Assembly: GCF_000022325.1 (NCBI RefSeq)
Contig: NC_012034.1
Location: forward strand, 1,797,501 to 1,861,500
Length of the DNA stretch: 64,000 nucleotides
Origin: Caldicellulosiruptor bescii DSM 6725
GTDB taxonomy: Bacteria > Bacillota > Thermoanaerobacteria > Caldicellulosiruptorales > Caldicellulosiruptoraceae
Direction: 5' to 3'
A program made the translations under genes and the position numbers. Position 1 is the first letter of the stretch; each line of letters opens with the position of its first letter. Positions 44,946-54,896 of the stretch are shown here, piece by piece. The notes below the pieces were generated by a model, which did not search any database, had not been told where the DNA came from, and saw nothing but the letters and a program-made list of their open reading frames with translations.

Positions 44946-46496
44946 TTAGCTTCTTGTCTTAAATCTTTCAACAAGATTTTTAAGAACATCTGCCTGGCTG
45001 AAAAGTTCTTCTGAAGCTGCAGCTGTCTCTTGAGAGTTTGCTGAATTGCTCTGTACTACATTGGCAACTTGGTTTATCCCCTCTGTAATCTGTGCTATTG
45101 CTTCAGACTGTTCTTTTGAAGAATACATTATATCATTCATAATCATGGCCATTTTATCGATATTCTTTGTAATCCTATCTAACGAGGTGTATGTCTGTTT
45201 TGCAATACTATCTCCCACTTCAATCTTTTTGATGGTAGATTCAATAAGACTACTTGTCTCTTTTGCAGCATTTGCACTCCTTGTTGCTAAGTTCCTTACC
45301 TCTTCGGCTACAACAGCAAACCCTTTTCCATAGCTTCCTGCCCGTGCTGCCTCAACCGCAGCGTTAAGCGCTAATATATTTGTCTGAAAAGCAATTTCAT
45401 CTATCGTCTTGATTATTTTTGATATATTGGATGAGGCAGCATTGATTTCTTCCATAGCTTTCATCATTTCTTCCATTTGCTGCATACCTAATTTTGCATC
45501 ATCTTTTATTTGATTAGCAAAATTAGTTGCTTCTTCTACGTTTTTACTATTTTGTTTCGTCTGTGCAGACACCTCTTCTATTGAAGCATTCAGCTCCTCT
45601 ATAGAACTTGCTTGGTCAGTTGCCCCTTGAGCAAGGCTCTGGCTTGCATCTGCGAGCTGTTTTGCACCAAGCGCAACCTGTTCTGCTGATGACTTTACTG
45701 AATAGATAAGCTGGGATAGCGATTCTATCATCTTAGAAAAAGCTTCTGACAAAATTCCAACCTCATCTTTAGAATCAACACTTACATCAACTGTTAAATC
45801 TCCTTCTGCAATCTTCTGGGCAGCTAAAACCATTTTAGAGATAGGTCTGCTAATTGCATAAGAAATAACCAGACCTATAAAGAGAGATATTGCTATGCAC
45901 AAAATAACTATTATCACCATAGACGTTACTGTACTTTTTGCAAGGGCATTATTTTGAATGTTTAACTTTTCGATGTACTTTTTTTCAAGGTCATAGAGAG
46001 TCTTAATTGAGTTTTGAACATCACTTACAAGCTGAGCTGAACTTTGTTTGAACAAAAGATCAACTGCTGCTTTTTTGTCACTTTTTGCAAGTTCAATTAT
46101 TTGATTTGTTAACTTATCATATTCATCAAATAAAGAATTCAACTTTTGATACTCTTGTCTTATGTCCTCTTCATTTATCAGTTTTGAAAAATCTTCAAGG
46201 TTTGTTTTGTAAAAATCATTTATCTCATCGACCTTCTGAAGATAAGAATTCATCTCTGCAGAATTTCTCGCAAGTAAAATATTTCTGTAGTTAATACGCT
46301 GTCTTTCAAAACCTTCAAGCACATTGCCAATTGCAATAAATGCTTTAACATTACTCTGATAAACCTCTGTATAGTCATTGTTTATTCTGTTGATATTTGT
46401 AACAGCTATTGTACCCATGAAGAGTATCAAAATCAAAACAATTCCAAACCCCGCCAAAATCTTAACAGAAATTTTGAGATTTTTAAATAGCTTCAT
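44946..46496 (-). CDS. methyl-accepting chemotaxis protein
   Basis: A 516-residue transducer. Membrane helices lie at about 11-32 and 190-212; between them is a four-helix-bundle sensor domain with [23 protein letters not shown] domain follows ([29 protein letters not shown]). The signalling domain has the hairpin tip [38 protein letters not shown], quoted here by its key part [20 protein letters not shown] near 368-387. The ligand is unknown. It is the last gene of cheY-cheA-cheW-mcp. Confidence 0.94.
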   Translation of the reverse strand: MKLFKNLKISVKILAGFGIVLILILFMGTIAVTNINRINNDYTEVYQSNVKAFIAIGNVLEGFERQRINYRNILLARNSAEMNSYLQKVDEINDFYKTNLEDFSKLINEEDIRQEYQKLNSLFDEYDKLTNQIIELAKSDKKAAVDLLFKQSSAQLVSDVQNSIKTLYDLEKKYIEKLNIQNNALAKSTVTSMVIIVILCIAISLFIGLVISYAISRPISKMVLAAQKIAEGDLTVDVSVDSKDEVGILSEAFSKMIESLSQLIYSVKSSAEQVALGAKQLADASQSLAQGATDQASSIEELNASIEEVSAQTKQNSKNVEEATNFANQIKDDAKLGMQQMEEMMKAMEEINAASSNISKIIKTIDEIAFQTNILALNAAVEAARAGSYGKGFAVVAEEVRNLATRSANAAKETSSLIESTIKKIEVGDSIAKQTYTSLDRITKNIDKMAMIMNDIMYSSKEQSEAIAQITEGINQVANVVQSNSANSQETAAASEELFSQADVLKNLVERFKTRS

Positions 46497-46534
46497 AAAC
46501 TACCCATCTCCCTTCATTTATTTCATTTATTTTT

Positions 46535-47017
46535 TTAGAGAGTTATCCTATCAGGCTTGATAAAAGTTTCACAATCAAGTATTAATACAAGTCTTTCATT
46601 TAAGCTTGCAACACCTCTAAAAAATCTTTCATCTACCTTTTCATATGTTTGTGGCAAAGGACTAATTTGGTCCTTGTTTATCACAGCAACCTCGCTCACA
46701 TGGTCAACAATAATGCCAGCCAAAAAATCATCTATGCTTGTGACAATTACACAAGTCCTTTCGTTGTACTCCTTTTGAGGCTTTGAAAGTCTCATTCTTG
46801 CATCAATCACCGGAATGATTTTACCCCGCAAATTAATTATTCCTTTAACATATTCTTCTTGATTTGGCACATAGGTTATTGGCAAAAGACCAATTATCTC
46901 TATAACATACTTAATTTCTATCCCATAGAATTGGTCATCCACTTTGAATATAAGGTACATATCTTTCATAGCTTCTTCAAATTCATCCACTTTGCTATGT
47001 AGCAATTCTTTCTGCAC
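46535..47017 (-). CDS. cheW: chemotaxis coupling protein CheW
   Basis: A protein of about 160 residues with one CheW domain: YLIFKVDDQFYGIEIKYVIEI, ITYVPNQEEYVKGIINLRGKIIPVID and ILDCETFI. It couples receptors to CheA. The GTG at 47017 has AGGTGAG close upstream; an earlier GTG directly abuts the cheA stop. Confidence 0.93.
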   Translation of the reverse strand: MQKELLHSKVDEFEEAMKDMYLIFKVDDQFYGIEIKYVIEIIGLLPITYVPNQEEYVKGIINLRGKIIPVIDARMRLSKPQKEYNERTCVIVTSIDDFLAGIIVDHVSEVAVINKDQISPLPQTYEKVDERFFRGVASLNERLVLILDCETFIKPDRITL

Positions 47018-47026
47018 TTTTCTCAC

Positions 47027-48928
47027 CTACCTTTCAAGCAAAGCATCAATATCTAAAATAAATGCTATATTACCACTTCCAATGAGTGTACACCCTGAAA
47101 TACCTCTTACCTGCTTTAAAATAGCAGGCAGAGTTTTTATAACTATCTGCTGCTGGGAAATCATATTGTCAACAAGCAAAACACCATTCTTCTCACCATT
47201 TGTAACAAGTATACCCAGATAAAAAGGTCTCTCTTTGTCAAGAATATCCTTTCCATAAAACATCTTGTTCAAATCAATTACACCAAAACATATGCCTCTT
47301 CTGTACACAAACGGAATTTCGTTTTCCAATACTATCTGCTGTTTTTCAAGTTTAAATGTCTCAACTATTGAGCTCAAAGGTACAACAAAGATATTGCCAT
47401 CAACATCAATTAACATTCCATCAATTATTGCCAAAGTGAGAGGTATTCTAATTGTAAATCTTGTGCCTCTGTCTTTTTCAGACTCAACAAAAATTCTTCC
47501 GCCAATTTTTTGAACGCTATTTTTCACAATGTCAAGCCCCACACCTCTTCCTGAGTATTCTGTCGCCTCTTCTTTTGTAGAAAACCCTGGCTGAAATATT
47601 AACTCAAAAATCTCATCTTCGATAATATCATCAGGTGAGGTTATAAGGCCTCTTTCAAAAGCTTTTTGTAAGATTTTCTCTTTATTAAGACCTCTGCCAT
47701 CATCCTCAATGCTAATAACCACTTCAGACCCGCTATTTTTAGCACTGATATACACATTACCAGTCATATCTTTACCTTTTTTTAATCTTTCTTCTTTGTC
47801 TTCTATTCCATGGTCCACAGCATTTCTAACTAAATGAATTAGTGGGTCTGTTAAGTGTTCTATCAGAACTTTGTCAAGTTCTGTCTCCTCCCCAGTAATA
47901 TGAACATTAACTGGTTTTTGAAGTTTTGCAGACATCTCAATAATGGTTCTTTTCAACCTTTGAAATGTAGAAGAAAGCGGTAGCATACGCATCGACATTA
48001 CCACTTCTTGAAGTTCTCTTATTAGCTTTGACATCTGAAGTGTTAAATTTTTGAAACTACTATTCTCATCAGTTTTTACTTCTTTGTGTTGAACAATCAT
48101 TGAAAAGGTTATTACCACTTCTCCAATGAGGTCTATTAGTCTATCAACTTTTTCAATATTAACGTTTATTAGCTTATGGATAGAGTGTGTGACATTCTGA
48201 TATGAACTTATCTCCTTGGTTAAAGAAGCTTTTTCTGATACTTCTTCAATCTTGATGTCTTTTACCCATGCAAAGTTTTCAAAAAGTTTTACCACATCTT
48301 CTTTTTTGAGTAAAGTTTTAATTGAAATAAAAAAACCATCTTTTTTAATTTTTTCTGAAGATGCCATGTTACTTTCAATATCAGAAGGCAAGTATTCTAA
48401 AACATTTACATATTGTTTCAAATTTTGAACAATTAAAAATGCTCTCAAATTCTCCATTTCCCAGCCTTCTTCAAAAAGCAGCCTTATATGATATTTTTTC
48501 TCACTCTCAGCTTGTACCCTATTATTTTCTGCTAAGCTCGTCTCAATTTTCTCTAAAACCTCTTTTATATTTTCTGCATCTTGAGGCTGCTGTGAGTTTT
48601 CTATACAATTTATCTGAATGGTTAAAAAATCTATTAACTTTAACATGTTTAAAATAAAGTTATCAAGATTTGTCGGTAGTTTACCTTCATCTCTCATACA
48701 AACAAATATGTCTTCCACTCTATGACAAATCTTGGATATGTCATCAAACCCCATCATCGCTGAGGAACCTTTTAATGTATGAAAAAATCTTAAAGCTTCT
48801 GCCACTGCTATATCTAAGTTTCTGTTTCCTTCTTTGAGTTCAATAAAGATCCTCTCAAGCGAACTTACTATCTCTTTTGCTTCGCTTATAAATACTTCAA
48901 ACATGGGGTCTTTTTGCATTTCATTCAC
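47027..48928 (-). CDS. cheA: chemotaxis histidine kinase CheA
   Basis: A 633-residue CheA. The Hpt domain has the phospho-His in FHTLKGSSAMMGF near 52. A linker region at about 140-235 may be a CheY-binding domain. The dimerisation domain starts near VNIEKVDRLIDLIGEVVI. The ATPase has HLVRNAVDHGIEDKEER, IEDDGRGLN and GRGVGLDIVKNSV. A CheW-like domain fills the last 140 residues. The start is a GTG after AAGGTGAG. It lies between cheY and cheW in one unit. Confidence 0.95.
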   Translation of the reverse strand: MNEMQKDPMFEVFISEAKEIVSSLERIFIELKEGNRNLDIAVAEALRFFHTLKGSSAMMGFDDISKICHRVEDIFVCMRDEGKLPTNLDNFILNMLKLIDFLTIQINCIENSQQPQDAENIKEVLEKIETSLAENNRVQAESEKKYHIRLLFEEGWEMENLRAFLIVQNLKQYVNVLEYLPSDIESNMASSEKIKKDGFFISIKTLLKKEDVVKLFENFAWVKDIKIEEVSEKASLTKEISSYQNVTHSIHKLINVNIEKVDRLIDLIGEVVITFSMIVQHKEVKTDENSSFKNLTLQMSKLIRELQEVVMSMRMLPLSSTFQRLKRTIIEMSAKLQKPVNVHITGEETELDKVLIEHLTDPLIHLVRNAVDHGIEDKEERLKKGKDMTGNVYISAKNSGSEVVISIEDDGRGLNKEKILQKAFERGLITSPDDIIEDEIFELIFQPGFSTKEEATEYSGRGVGLDIVKNSVQKIGGRIFVESEKDRGTRFTIRIPLTLAIIDGMLIDVDGNIFVVPLSSIVETFKLEKQQIVLENEIPFVYRRGICFGVIDLNKMFYGKDILDKERPFYLGILVTNGEKNGVLLVDNMISQQQIVIKTLPAILKQVRGISGCTLIGSGNIAFILDIDALLER

Positions 48929-48948
48929 AGTCTCACCTTCTCATCCTT

Positions 48949-49302
48949 TTATAAAGAGGACAAGACCTTAACCAGATGTTCTTCTTTGTATGGCTTTACA
49001 ATAAACCCTTTTGCCCCATTTAATACTGCCTCTTTTACCTTTTCTTCTTGCCCTAAGGCAGTTATCATGACAACTTTTGCATTCCTGTCAATTTCCATAA
49101 TCTTTTTCAAAACCTCTATACCGTTCATCTCTGGCATTGTAATATCAAGTGTTACAATATCTGGACGAAGCTGCTGAAAAAGTTTTATACAGCTTTTCCC
49201 ATCACATGCTTCCCCAACAACTTCAAACCCATATTTTTCTAATGTTTGTCTTAAGGAATATCTCACAAATGCTGCATCATCTACTATTAATACCTTTTTC
49301 AT
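48949..49302 (-). CDS. cheY: CheY-type response regulator
   Basis: A 117-residue single receiver domain. VDDAAFVR provides the acidic pair, the phospho-acceptor Asp is in DIVTLDITMPEMNG near 54, the switch Thr is in VMITALGQE, and Lys is in IVKPYKEE. As the first gene of the chemotaxis unit it carries the CheA signal to the flagellar motor. Confidence 0.93.
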   Translation of the reverse strand: MKKVLIVDDAAFVRYSLRQTLEKYGFEVVGEACDGKSCIKLFQQLRPDIVTLDITMPEMNGIEVLKKIMEIDRNAKVVMITALGQEEKVKEAVLNGAKGFIVKPYKEEHLVKVLSSL

Positions 49303-49373
49303 ATAGCAATTTTCCCTCCCCGCAGGAAAAATAATATTCTAAATTTATTTTTACCCGCTTTCTCTGTATAATA

Positions 49374-49415
49374 AACAAAAATCCTACACTGCCCAGAAAC
49401 TTTGCAGTGTAGGAT
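49374..49415 (-). terminator. terminator of the nucleoside operon
   Basis: On minus, ATCCTACACTGC and GCAGTGTAGGAT pair perfectly over 12 positions and are followed by TTTTGTTTA. It ends the 12-gene unit 25 bases after punA. Confidence 0.9.
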
Positions 49416-49439
49416 ATATAAGCATTTAATATTCTCACT

Positions 49440-50258
49440 TTAAATAATCTCTATCAAATCACTAATTATTTTTATAAACTTTTCCTCAACCATCTTTGAA
49501 ACTTCTATGACCTCTTCATGTGAAAGTTTCTTTTCAAGAATTCCTGCTGCCATGTTTGTAATACATGAAATTCCAAAAACTTTGATATTCATCTGCCGCG
49601 CTGCAATAACTTCCAAAACTGTTGACATACCAACCGCATCAGCACCAAGGATTTTCAGCATCCTTATCTCCGAAGGTGTTTCATATGAAGGACCTTTTAA
49701 AAATGCGTATATACCTTCTTTATAATCAACCCCGTTTTTCTTGTAAACATCTTTTGATTTTTCAATTATCTCCCTGTCATATGCATATGTCATATCAAAA
49801 AACCTTTCACCAAATTTCTCTGCTTCTGACCCAATTGCTGGGTTTTCGCCTGATAGATTTATGTGGTCTTTTATCACCATCAAATCTCCAGGAGAAAGCA
49901 AAGGCGAAATTCCCCCTGCCGCGTTTGTAACAATAAGGTTTTTCACTCCCAAAAGTCCTGCTGCCCTCACACCAAATACAACCTCTTGAGCATTATACCC
50001 TTCATAAAGATGAAATCTTCCCTGAAAAGCCAAAACCTCTCTTCCTTTTACTTTTCCAAAAACCAAGTTGCCTTTGTGTCCCTTGACAGTAGACACAGGA
50101 AAATGAGGTATCTCTGAATATTTGATTTCAATTTTTTCTTCCATTGTATCCGCAAAACTGCCAAGTCCACTGCCCAGAATAATAGCAATCTCTGGCACGT
50201 TTGGAATCTTACTTTTTATAAACTCTGATGCTTCTTTTACCCTTTCATAATACGACAT
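49440..50258 (-). CDS. punA: purine-nucleoside phosphorylase
   Basis: A 272-residue class I PNP of the trimeric type. IAIILGSGLGSFADTMEE and the phosphate site, HFPVSTVKGHKGNLVFG, lie near the N-terminus. LIVTNAAGGISP and GPSYETPSEIRMLKILGADAVGMS hold the base and ribose sites. It splits inosine, guanosine and their deoxy forms to base and (deoxy)ribose-1-phosphate, which phosphopentomutase upstream converts further. The ATG at 50258 has AGGTGAT upstream. It is the last gene of the operon. Confidence 0.95.
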   Translation of the reverse strand: MSYYERVKEASEFIKSKIPNVPEIAIILGSGLGSFADTMEEKIEIKYSEIPHFPVSTVKGHKGNLVFGKVKGREVLAFQGRFHLYEGYNAQEVVFGVRAAGLLGVKNLIVTNAAGGISPLLSPGDLMVIKDHINLSGENPAIGSEAEKFGERFFDMTYAYDREIIEKSKDVYKKNGVDYKEGIYAFLKGPSYETPSEIRMLKILGADAVGMSTVLEVIAARQMNIKVFGISCITNMAAGILEKKLSHEEVIEVSKMVEEKFIKIISDLIEII

Positions 50259-50275
50259 AAAAATCACCTCAATAG

Positions 50276-51448
50276 TTATTTTATCACAATTTCTTTTAAA
50301 AAACTCTCTCCAAATCTTAAAGGTTTTACATTCAAATACTCTGCTATTGTCTGACCAATATCAGAAAAACTATTTCTTGTTCCAAGGTCATATCCTTTTT
50401 TGATATTTTGGCCATATACAAGTATTGGCACATGTTCACGCGAATGGTCTGTAGAAGGTGTTGTAGGGTCACAACCATGGTCTGCAGTAATTATTAGAAT
50501 ATCATCTTTTTTAAGCTTTTCCATGATTTCGTGAAGCCTTGTGTCAAAGTCTATTAAAGCCTTTGCATAACCATGAGGGTCATTTCTGTGACCATACAGC
50601 ATATCATAGTCAACAAGGTTTGTAAAAATTAGTCCTTTGTTAACTTCATCCATTGCCTTCAAAGTTTTGTCAATCCCGTCCATGTTCCCTTCTGTGTGAA
50701 TACTCTTTGTCAATCCTCTTTTGGCAAAAATATCCTCTATCTTACCTATTCCCACACATTCAAAACCTGCTTCTTTAATATTGTCAAGCAGCGTATTATA
50801 AGGTGGCTCAACTGCAAAGTCTTTTCTGTTATAAGTTCTTACAAAACTGTTCCTATCTTTACCCACAAATGGCCTTGCAATTACCCTTGCAACAAGATAT
50901 TTCCCAACAAGAAGCTGCCTTGCTATTTGGCATATCCTATATAGCTCCTCAAGCGGAATTACTTCTTCGTGAGCAGCAATTTGAAATACAGAGTCAGCAG
51001 AAGTATAAACAATTGGATAGCCGGTTTTAATATGTTCTTCTCCAAGCTCTTTTATTATTTCTGTACCAGATGCAACTTTGTTGCCAAGAACTTTTCTCCC
51101 AATCCTTTTTTCAAATTCCTGAATCAAATCTTCAGGAAAACCATTTGGAAATGTCTTGAAAGACTCTTCTAACACAACACCAGCTATCTCCCAGTGACCG
51201 GTTATAGTATCCTTGCCCTTTGACATTTCCTTGCTTTTCCCAAAAACTCCAATAGGATTGGGATTCGGTGGTGTACCTTTTATACTTGTTATGTTTCCTA
51301 TTCCAAGCTTGTATAAGTTCTTAAGTTCAATGCCTCCAACTGCATATGAAGTATTTGAAAGAGTATTGCTCCCTTCATCCCCGTAAAGATTTGCATCGTC
51401 AAGCGCTCCAACACCCACGCTGTCAAGAACAATTAATATGACTCTCAT
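50276..51448 (-). CDS. deoB: phosphopentomutase
   Basis: A 390-residue metallo-enzyme of the alkaline phosphatase superfamily. [17 protein letters not shown] gives the first metal Asp, [13 protein letters not shown] the phospho-Thr, and [23 protein letters not shown] (in parts: ADHGCDP and DHSREH) the metal ligands. It converts ribose- or deoxyribose-1-phosphate to the 5-phosphate, between the nucleoside phosphorylases and DeoC. Confidence 0.96.
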   Translation of the reverse strand: MRVILIVLDSVGVGALDDANLYGDEGSNTLSNTSYAVGGIELKNLYKLGIGNITSIKGTPPNPNPIGVFGKSKEMSKGKDTITGHWEIAGVVLEESFKTFPNGFPEDLIQEFEKRIGRKVLGNKVASGTEIIKELGEEHIKTGYPIVYTSADSVFQIAAHEEVIPLEELYRICQIARQLLVGKYLVARVIARPFVGKDRNSFVRTYNRKDFAVEPPYNTLLDNIKEAGFECVGIGKIEDIFAKRGLTKSIHTEGNMDGIDKTLKAMDEVNKGLIFTNLVDYDMLYGHRNDPHGYAKALIDFDTRLHEIMEKLKKDDILIITADHGCDPTTPSTDHSREHVPILVYGQNIKKGYDLGTRNSFSDIGQTIAEYLNVKPLRFGESFLKEIVIK

Positions 51449-51489
51449 TTAAAAATCTTCCCTCCAAAAACAAATACTTGAGGTTATTT

Positions 51490-52155
51490 TTATTCTCTAC
51501 CCACAATTGCTACACCACTGCTTGTACCTATCCTGCTTGCACCTGCTTGTATCATCAAAAGAGCATCTTCAAATGTTCTAATTCCACCTGAAGCCTTGAT
51601 TTTTAACTTATCTCCTACAACTTTTCTCATAAGAAGTATATCCTCATACTTTGCACCGCTTTTAGAAAAGCCCGTGGAAGTTTTTACAAAATCTGCGCCT
51701 GCTGCGGCTGCAATTTTGCATGCTTCTATCTTTTTATCATCGTCAAGCTCAGATGTTTCGATTATTACCTTTACTATTTTATTTGAATACTCTCTTGCAA
51801 CTTCAACAATGCTCTTGATCTCTTCGTAAACATAATCTGTGTTACCACTTAGCATAGCTCCAATATTTATAACCATGTCTATTTCATCAGCACCATTTTC
51901 AAAAGTTTCTTTTGCTTCAAACACCTTTGTTTTAAGAGTGTTTGCTCCAAGTGGAAAACCTATTACAGTTGCCACTTTGACATTTGACTCTTTCAAATAT
52001 TCCTTGCACAACTTTACATAATAAGGATTCACACAAACTGAAGCAAAAGAATATTTTAATGCCTCATCGCAAATCTTTTTTATATCTGCAGGTGTTGCAG
52101 AAGACTTCAAAAGTGTATGGTCAATAAACTTTGCAATCTCTTCTCTGGTCATCAT
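51490..52155 (-). CDS. deoC: deoxyribose-phosphate aldolase
   Basis: A class I aldolase of about 221 residues. IDHTLLKSSATPADI begins it, the Schiff-base lysine is in FVKTSTGFSKSGA, and IKASGGIRTFEDAL follows. It cleaves deoxyribose-5-phosphate to glyceraldehyde-3-phosphate and acetaldehyde. Two adjacent ATG codons (52155 and 52152) follow GGAGGGGAAC, and either could be used. It lies 5-6 bases from the upstream phosphorylase gene. Confidence 0.95.
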   Translation of the reverse strand: MMTREEIAKFIDHTLLKSSATPADIKKICDEALKYSFASVCVNPYYVKLCKEYLKESNVKVATVIGFPLGANTLKTKVFEAKETFENGADEIDMVINIGAMLSGNTDYVYEEIKSIVEVAREYSNKIVKVIIETSELDDDKKIEACKIAAAAGADFVKTSTGFSKSGAKYEDILLMRKVVGDKLKIKASGGIRTFEDALLMIQAGASRIGTSSGVAIVGRE

Positions 52156-52172
52156 GTTCCCCTCCATGTAAT

Positions 52173-53498
52173 TTAAAATTCAAAAACATTATCTTTTGTT
52201 ATCTTTGCAAATATTACTTTTCTTTTTGGAACAGGTACTTTTGAAAACTCAAATGCAGTTTTCACATCTGAGATGGCTTCTTCAACCCTTTTTTCATCAT
52301 TTGCATAGATTTTAGCAAACGGCATATTCTTGGCTATTTTGTCGCCTATTTTACCAAAAAGTTGAATTCCAACTGCGTAGTCAATCTTGTCTTCTTTTCT
52401 TTGTCTTCCTGCTCCAAGTTTTAGTGCGCAAAGCCCAAGTTTGAGAGCATCAATATCTTTAATATACATATCTTCGTCGCATTTTAGTTCATAAATATAT
52501 TTGGCTTGTGGCAGCAATGAATAATTGTCAACTATTTCAGGATTTCCACCCTGGTTTTTTATAATTTCTCTAAATTTTTTGAGAGCATGCCCTTTTTCAA
52601 TGCTCTCAATTGCTCTTTCTTGTGCTAATTTTTTCTCCTTTTCAACTCCAGCCATAATCATCATCTCAGATGCAAATTCAATACAAAGATTCTTCAAATC
52701 TTCATGTCCTCTTCCTTTTAAGACCTCTATTGCTTCAATAACCTCAAGAGCGTTGCCAATCATAAGACCAAGTGGCTGATTCATATCTGTAACATATGCC
52801 ACTGTTTCTCTTCCTGCCAAAGTTCCAATCTCAACCATAGTATTAGCAAGCTCTTTTGCCTTTTCATACTCTTTCATGAAAGCACCTTTGCCAAACTTGA
52901 CATCAAGTATTATCTTATCACTACCAGCTGCAATCTTTTTGCTCATGATGGAAGATGCTATAAGTGGTATAGATTCAACTGTACCTGTGACATCTCTTAA
53001 AGCATATATCTTTTTGTCTGCAGGAACAAGGCTTTCTGACTGCCCAACAATTGCCGCACCAACTTTATTTACTGCTTTTATAAACTCATCTTCTGAAAGC
53101 TCTGTTTTAAAACCTGGAATTGACTCCAACTTGTCAATTGTCCCACCTGTGTGAGAAAGCCCTCGTCCTGACATCTTTGCAACCTTTACACCGCAAGATG
53201 CTGCCAGTGGTATTAAGACTAGGGTTGTTGTATCAGCAATACCACCACTTGAGTGTTTATCAACCTTGATACCCTCTATACTGCTCAGGTCTACCATCTT
53301 ACCTGATTTTGCCATGAGCATGGTAAGTTCTACAAGCTCATCTTTTGACATCCCTCTAAAATATATAGCCATCAAGAAAGCAGACATCTGATAGTCTGGA
53401 ATTTCGCCTTTTACATATCCGTTTACAATAAATTCAAGCTCTTCTTTGCTCAGTATCTCTCCGTCACGTTTTTTCCTAATAATCTCTGTCACCAGCAC
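52173..53498 (-). CDS. pdp: pyrimidine-nucleoside phosphorylase
   Basis: A 441-residue class II nucleoside phosphorylase with three domains. KRDGEILSKEELEFIVNGY is the N-terminal helix pair, and KHSSGGIADTTTLVLIPL holds the phosphate site. DVTGTVESIPLIASSIMSKKIAAGSDKIILDVKFG (key part VESIPLIASSIMSKKIAAG) binds the base. It phosphorolyses uridine, thymidine and deoxyuridine. The start is a GTG; another GTG two codons later is also possible. Confidence 0.95.
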   Translation of the reverse strand: MLVTEIIRKKRDGEILSKEELEFIVNGYVKGEIPDYQMSAFLMAIYFRGMSKDELVELTMLMAKSGKMVDLSSIEGIKVDKHSSGGIADTTTLVLIPLAASCGVKVAKMSGRGLSHTGGTIDKLESIPGFKTELSEDEFIKAVNKVGAAIVGQSESLVPADKKIYALRDVTGTVESIPLIASSIMSKKIAAGSDKIILDVKFGKGAFMKEYEKAKELANTMVEIGTLAGRETVAYVTDMNQPLGLMIGNALEVIEAIEVLKGRGHEDLKNLCIEFASEMMIMAGVEKEKKLAQERAIESIEKGHALKKFREIIKNQGGNPEIVDNYSLLPQAKYIYELKCDEDMYIKDIDALKLGLCALKLGAGRQRKEDKIDYAVGIQLFGKIGDKIAKNMPFAKIYANDEKRVEEAISDVKTAFEFSKVPVPKRKVIFAKITKDNVFEF

Positions 53499-53517
53499 AC
53501 CTTTTCACCTTCTTGCT

Positions 53518-53688
53518 TTACTTTGTTAATAACTTGAGAATTTGCTCAACAAAAATAGCTCCCAAGAATATTCCAAATATACCCATTATTCCTGCAAGAG
53601 CATTCGGTGCAGGAATGGGAAGCTTCAAAAGCCTGAATATAGCACCCACAACAAATCCTGTGATAAGAGAAAGTAATATTGCTTTCAC
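53518..53688 (-). CDS. XapX-domain small membrane protein
   Basis: A protein of about 56 residues with two membrane helices: AILLSLITGFVVGAIFRLL and ALAGIMGIFGIFLGAIFVEQIL, separated by the KLPIPAPNA signature of the XapX (DUF1427) family. XapX was named from a xanthosine catabolism operon, so finding it in a nucleoside operon fits, although its function is unknown. I prefer the GTG at 53688, about 12 bases after AGGAGG; a TTG three codons earlier and a longer frame overlapping cdd are alternatives. Confidence 0.78.
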   Translation of the reverse strand: MKAILLSLITGFVVGAIFRLLKLPIPAPNALAGIMGIFGIFLGAIFVEQILKLLTK

Positions 53689-53731
53689 CTTGAACAATCG
53701 CCCTCCTGTCTTAATCTTAATTTCATCTTTC

Positions 53732-54139
53732 TTACAATTCAAATCCATATGGCAAAAGTTCTTTGATATTAGTTTCTATTACTTTTGTTATATCACAATT
53801 TGAAAGATAAATGGTGCTATCTTTTGCAAGTTCAAAAACCACCTGTCTGCACGCACCACACGGTGATATAGGCTCATTTTCAGGACCGATTATATAAAGA
53901 GCTTTTATTTTTGTTTCTCCTTCTGATATCGCCTTAAAAAGTGCAACCCTTTCTGCACACATAGAAAGGGGATACGAAGCATTTTCTATGTTGCACCCTG
54001 TGTACACTTTACCACTGCTACCAACAATCGCCGCACCCACCCTGAAACGTGAATATGGTGCATATGCCTTCTCTTGAGCTTCTTTGGCCAAGTTCAAAAA
54101 ATACGCAGTTTGTTCATCAACTCTGTCCAAATATTTCAT
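53732..54139 (-). CDS. cdd: cytidine deaminase
   Basis: A 135-residue homotetrameric-type cytidine deaminase. CNIENASYPLSMCAERVALFKA has the zinc Cys and catalytic Glu (CAE), and PCGACRQ provides the other two zinc cysteines. It converts cytidine and deoxycytidine to uridine and deoxyuridine, feeding the pyrimidine phosphorylase downstream. Confidence 0.96.
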   Translation of the reverse strand: MKYLDRVDEQTAYFLNLAKEAQEKAYAPYSRFRVGAAIVGSSGKVYTGCNIENASYPLSMCAERVALFKAISEGETKIKALYIIGPENEPISPCGACRQVVFELAKDSTIYLSNCDITKVIETNIKELLPYGFEL

Positions 54140-54142
54140 TTT

Positions 54143-54883
54143 TTATACCCTCTTTCTTACAATATAGAATCTGAATTTTTTGGGTGAAAAATAATTTGAA
54201 GAATACAAAATTGGAATGTCATTTTGGTCAAAATGAACCTGGTCAAGCAAAAGAACAACATCGTTCTTTTCAAGGTTAAGCTTTTTATAAACATTATTTT
54301 TTTCAGCAAGCATTGGGATAATATCAGAGATTGCATATGCAATATATACTCCCAGTTTATCATTTAAATAGTCAAATAACGACTCTCCTACAAATTTAAA
54401 CTCAGATGAAAAGAGCTTTGCAGGAAGTCTATCAACACAATATACAACGGGAATACTCTCAGCAAGTCGTACTCTTTCTATCTTGATAATCTCTTCAGTT
54501 GATGATATTCTGAGCATATGAGCCTCTTTTGCGTTTGGATAGGTTTTGGTAACAATAATATCTTTCGTGTGCGGCTTGTATCCCTGTTTTTCCATTAACT
54601 TCGTTATACTCTGAAGCTCTTCCATTCCAGATTGTAAAATTGGTCGTGATGAGACAAAAGTCCCAACACCATGTTTTCTTACAACATATCCTTCTTCTTC
54701 TAATATTCTTAAAGCTTCTCTGAGCGTCGCTCTGCTCACACCAAAAAGCTTCGCCAGTTCCAATTCGGATGGAAGTTTGTCCCCCTCTTTAAATTTCTCT
54801 TCAATGAGTTGCTTTAATTTTCTTAATACAAGCTCATACCTTTGGGGATATCCTACTGATTCAAAACTTTCCACAACTCGCAC
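54143..54883 (-). CDS. GntR-family (HutC type) transcriptional regulator
   Basis: A 246-residue regulator. The winged helix is at about 8-75, with LPSELELAKLFGVSRATLREALRILEEEGYVVRKHGVGTFVSS (key part SRATLREALRILEEEG). The C-terminal UTRA-type effector domain ends with ILYSSNYFSPKKFRFYIVRKRV. It probably senses a nucleoside or sugar phosphate and controls this operon. The start is taken as the GTG at 54883 after AAGGAAGG; a longer frame would overlap the permease gene. It lies in the middle of the operon. Confidence 0.88.
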   Translation of the reverse strand: MRVVESFESVGYPQRYELVLRKLKQLIEEKFKEGDKLPSELELAKLFGVSRATLREALRILEEEGYVVRKHGVGTFVSSRPILQSGMEELQSITKLMEKQGYKPHTKDIIVTKTYPNAKEAHMLRISSTEEIIKIERVRLAESIPVVYCVDRLPAKLFSSEFKFVGESLFDYLNDKLGVYIAYAISDIIPMLAEKNNVYKKLNLEKNDVVLLLDQVHFDQNDIPILYSSNYFSPKKFRFYIVRKRV

Positions 54884-54896
54884 CCGCCCTTCCTTC

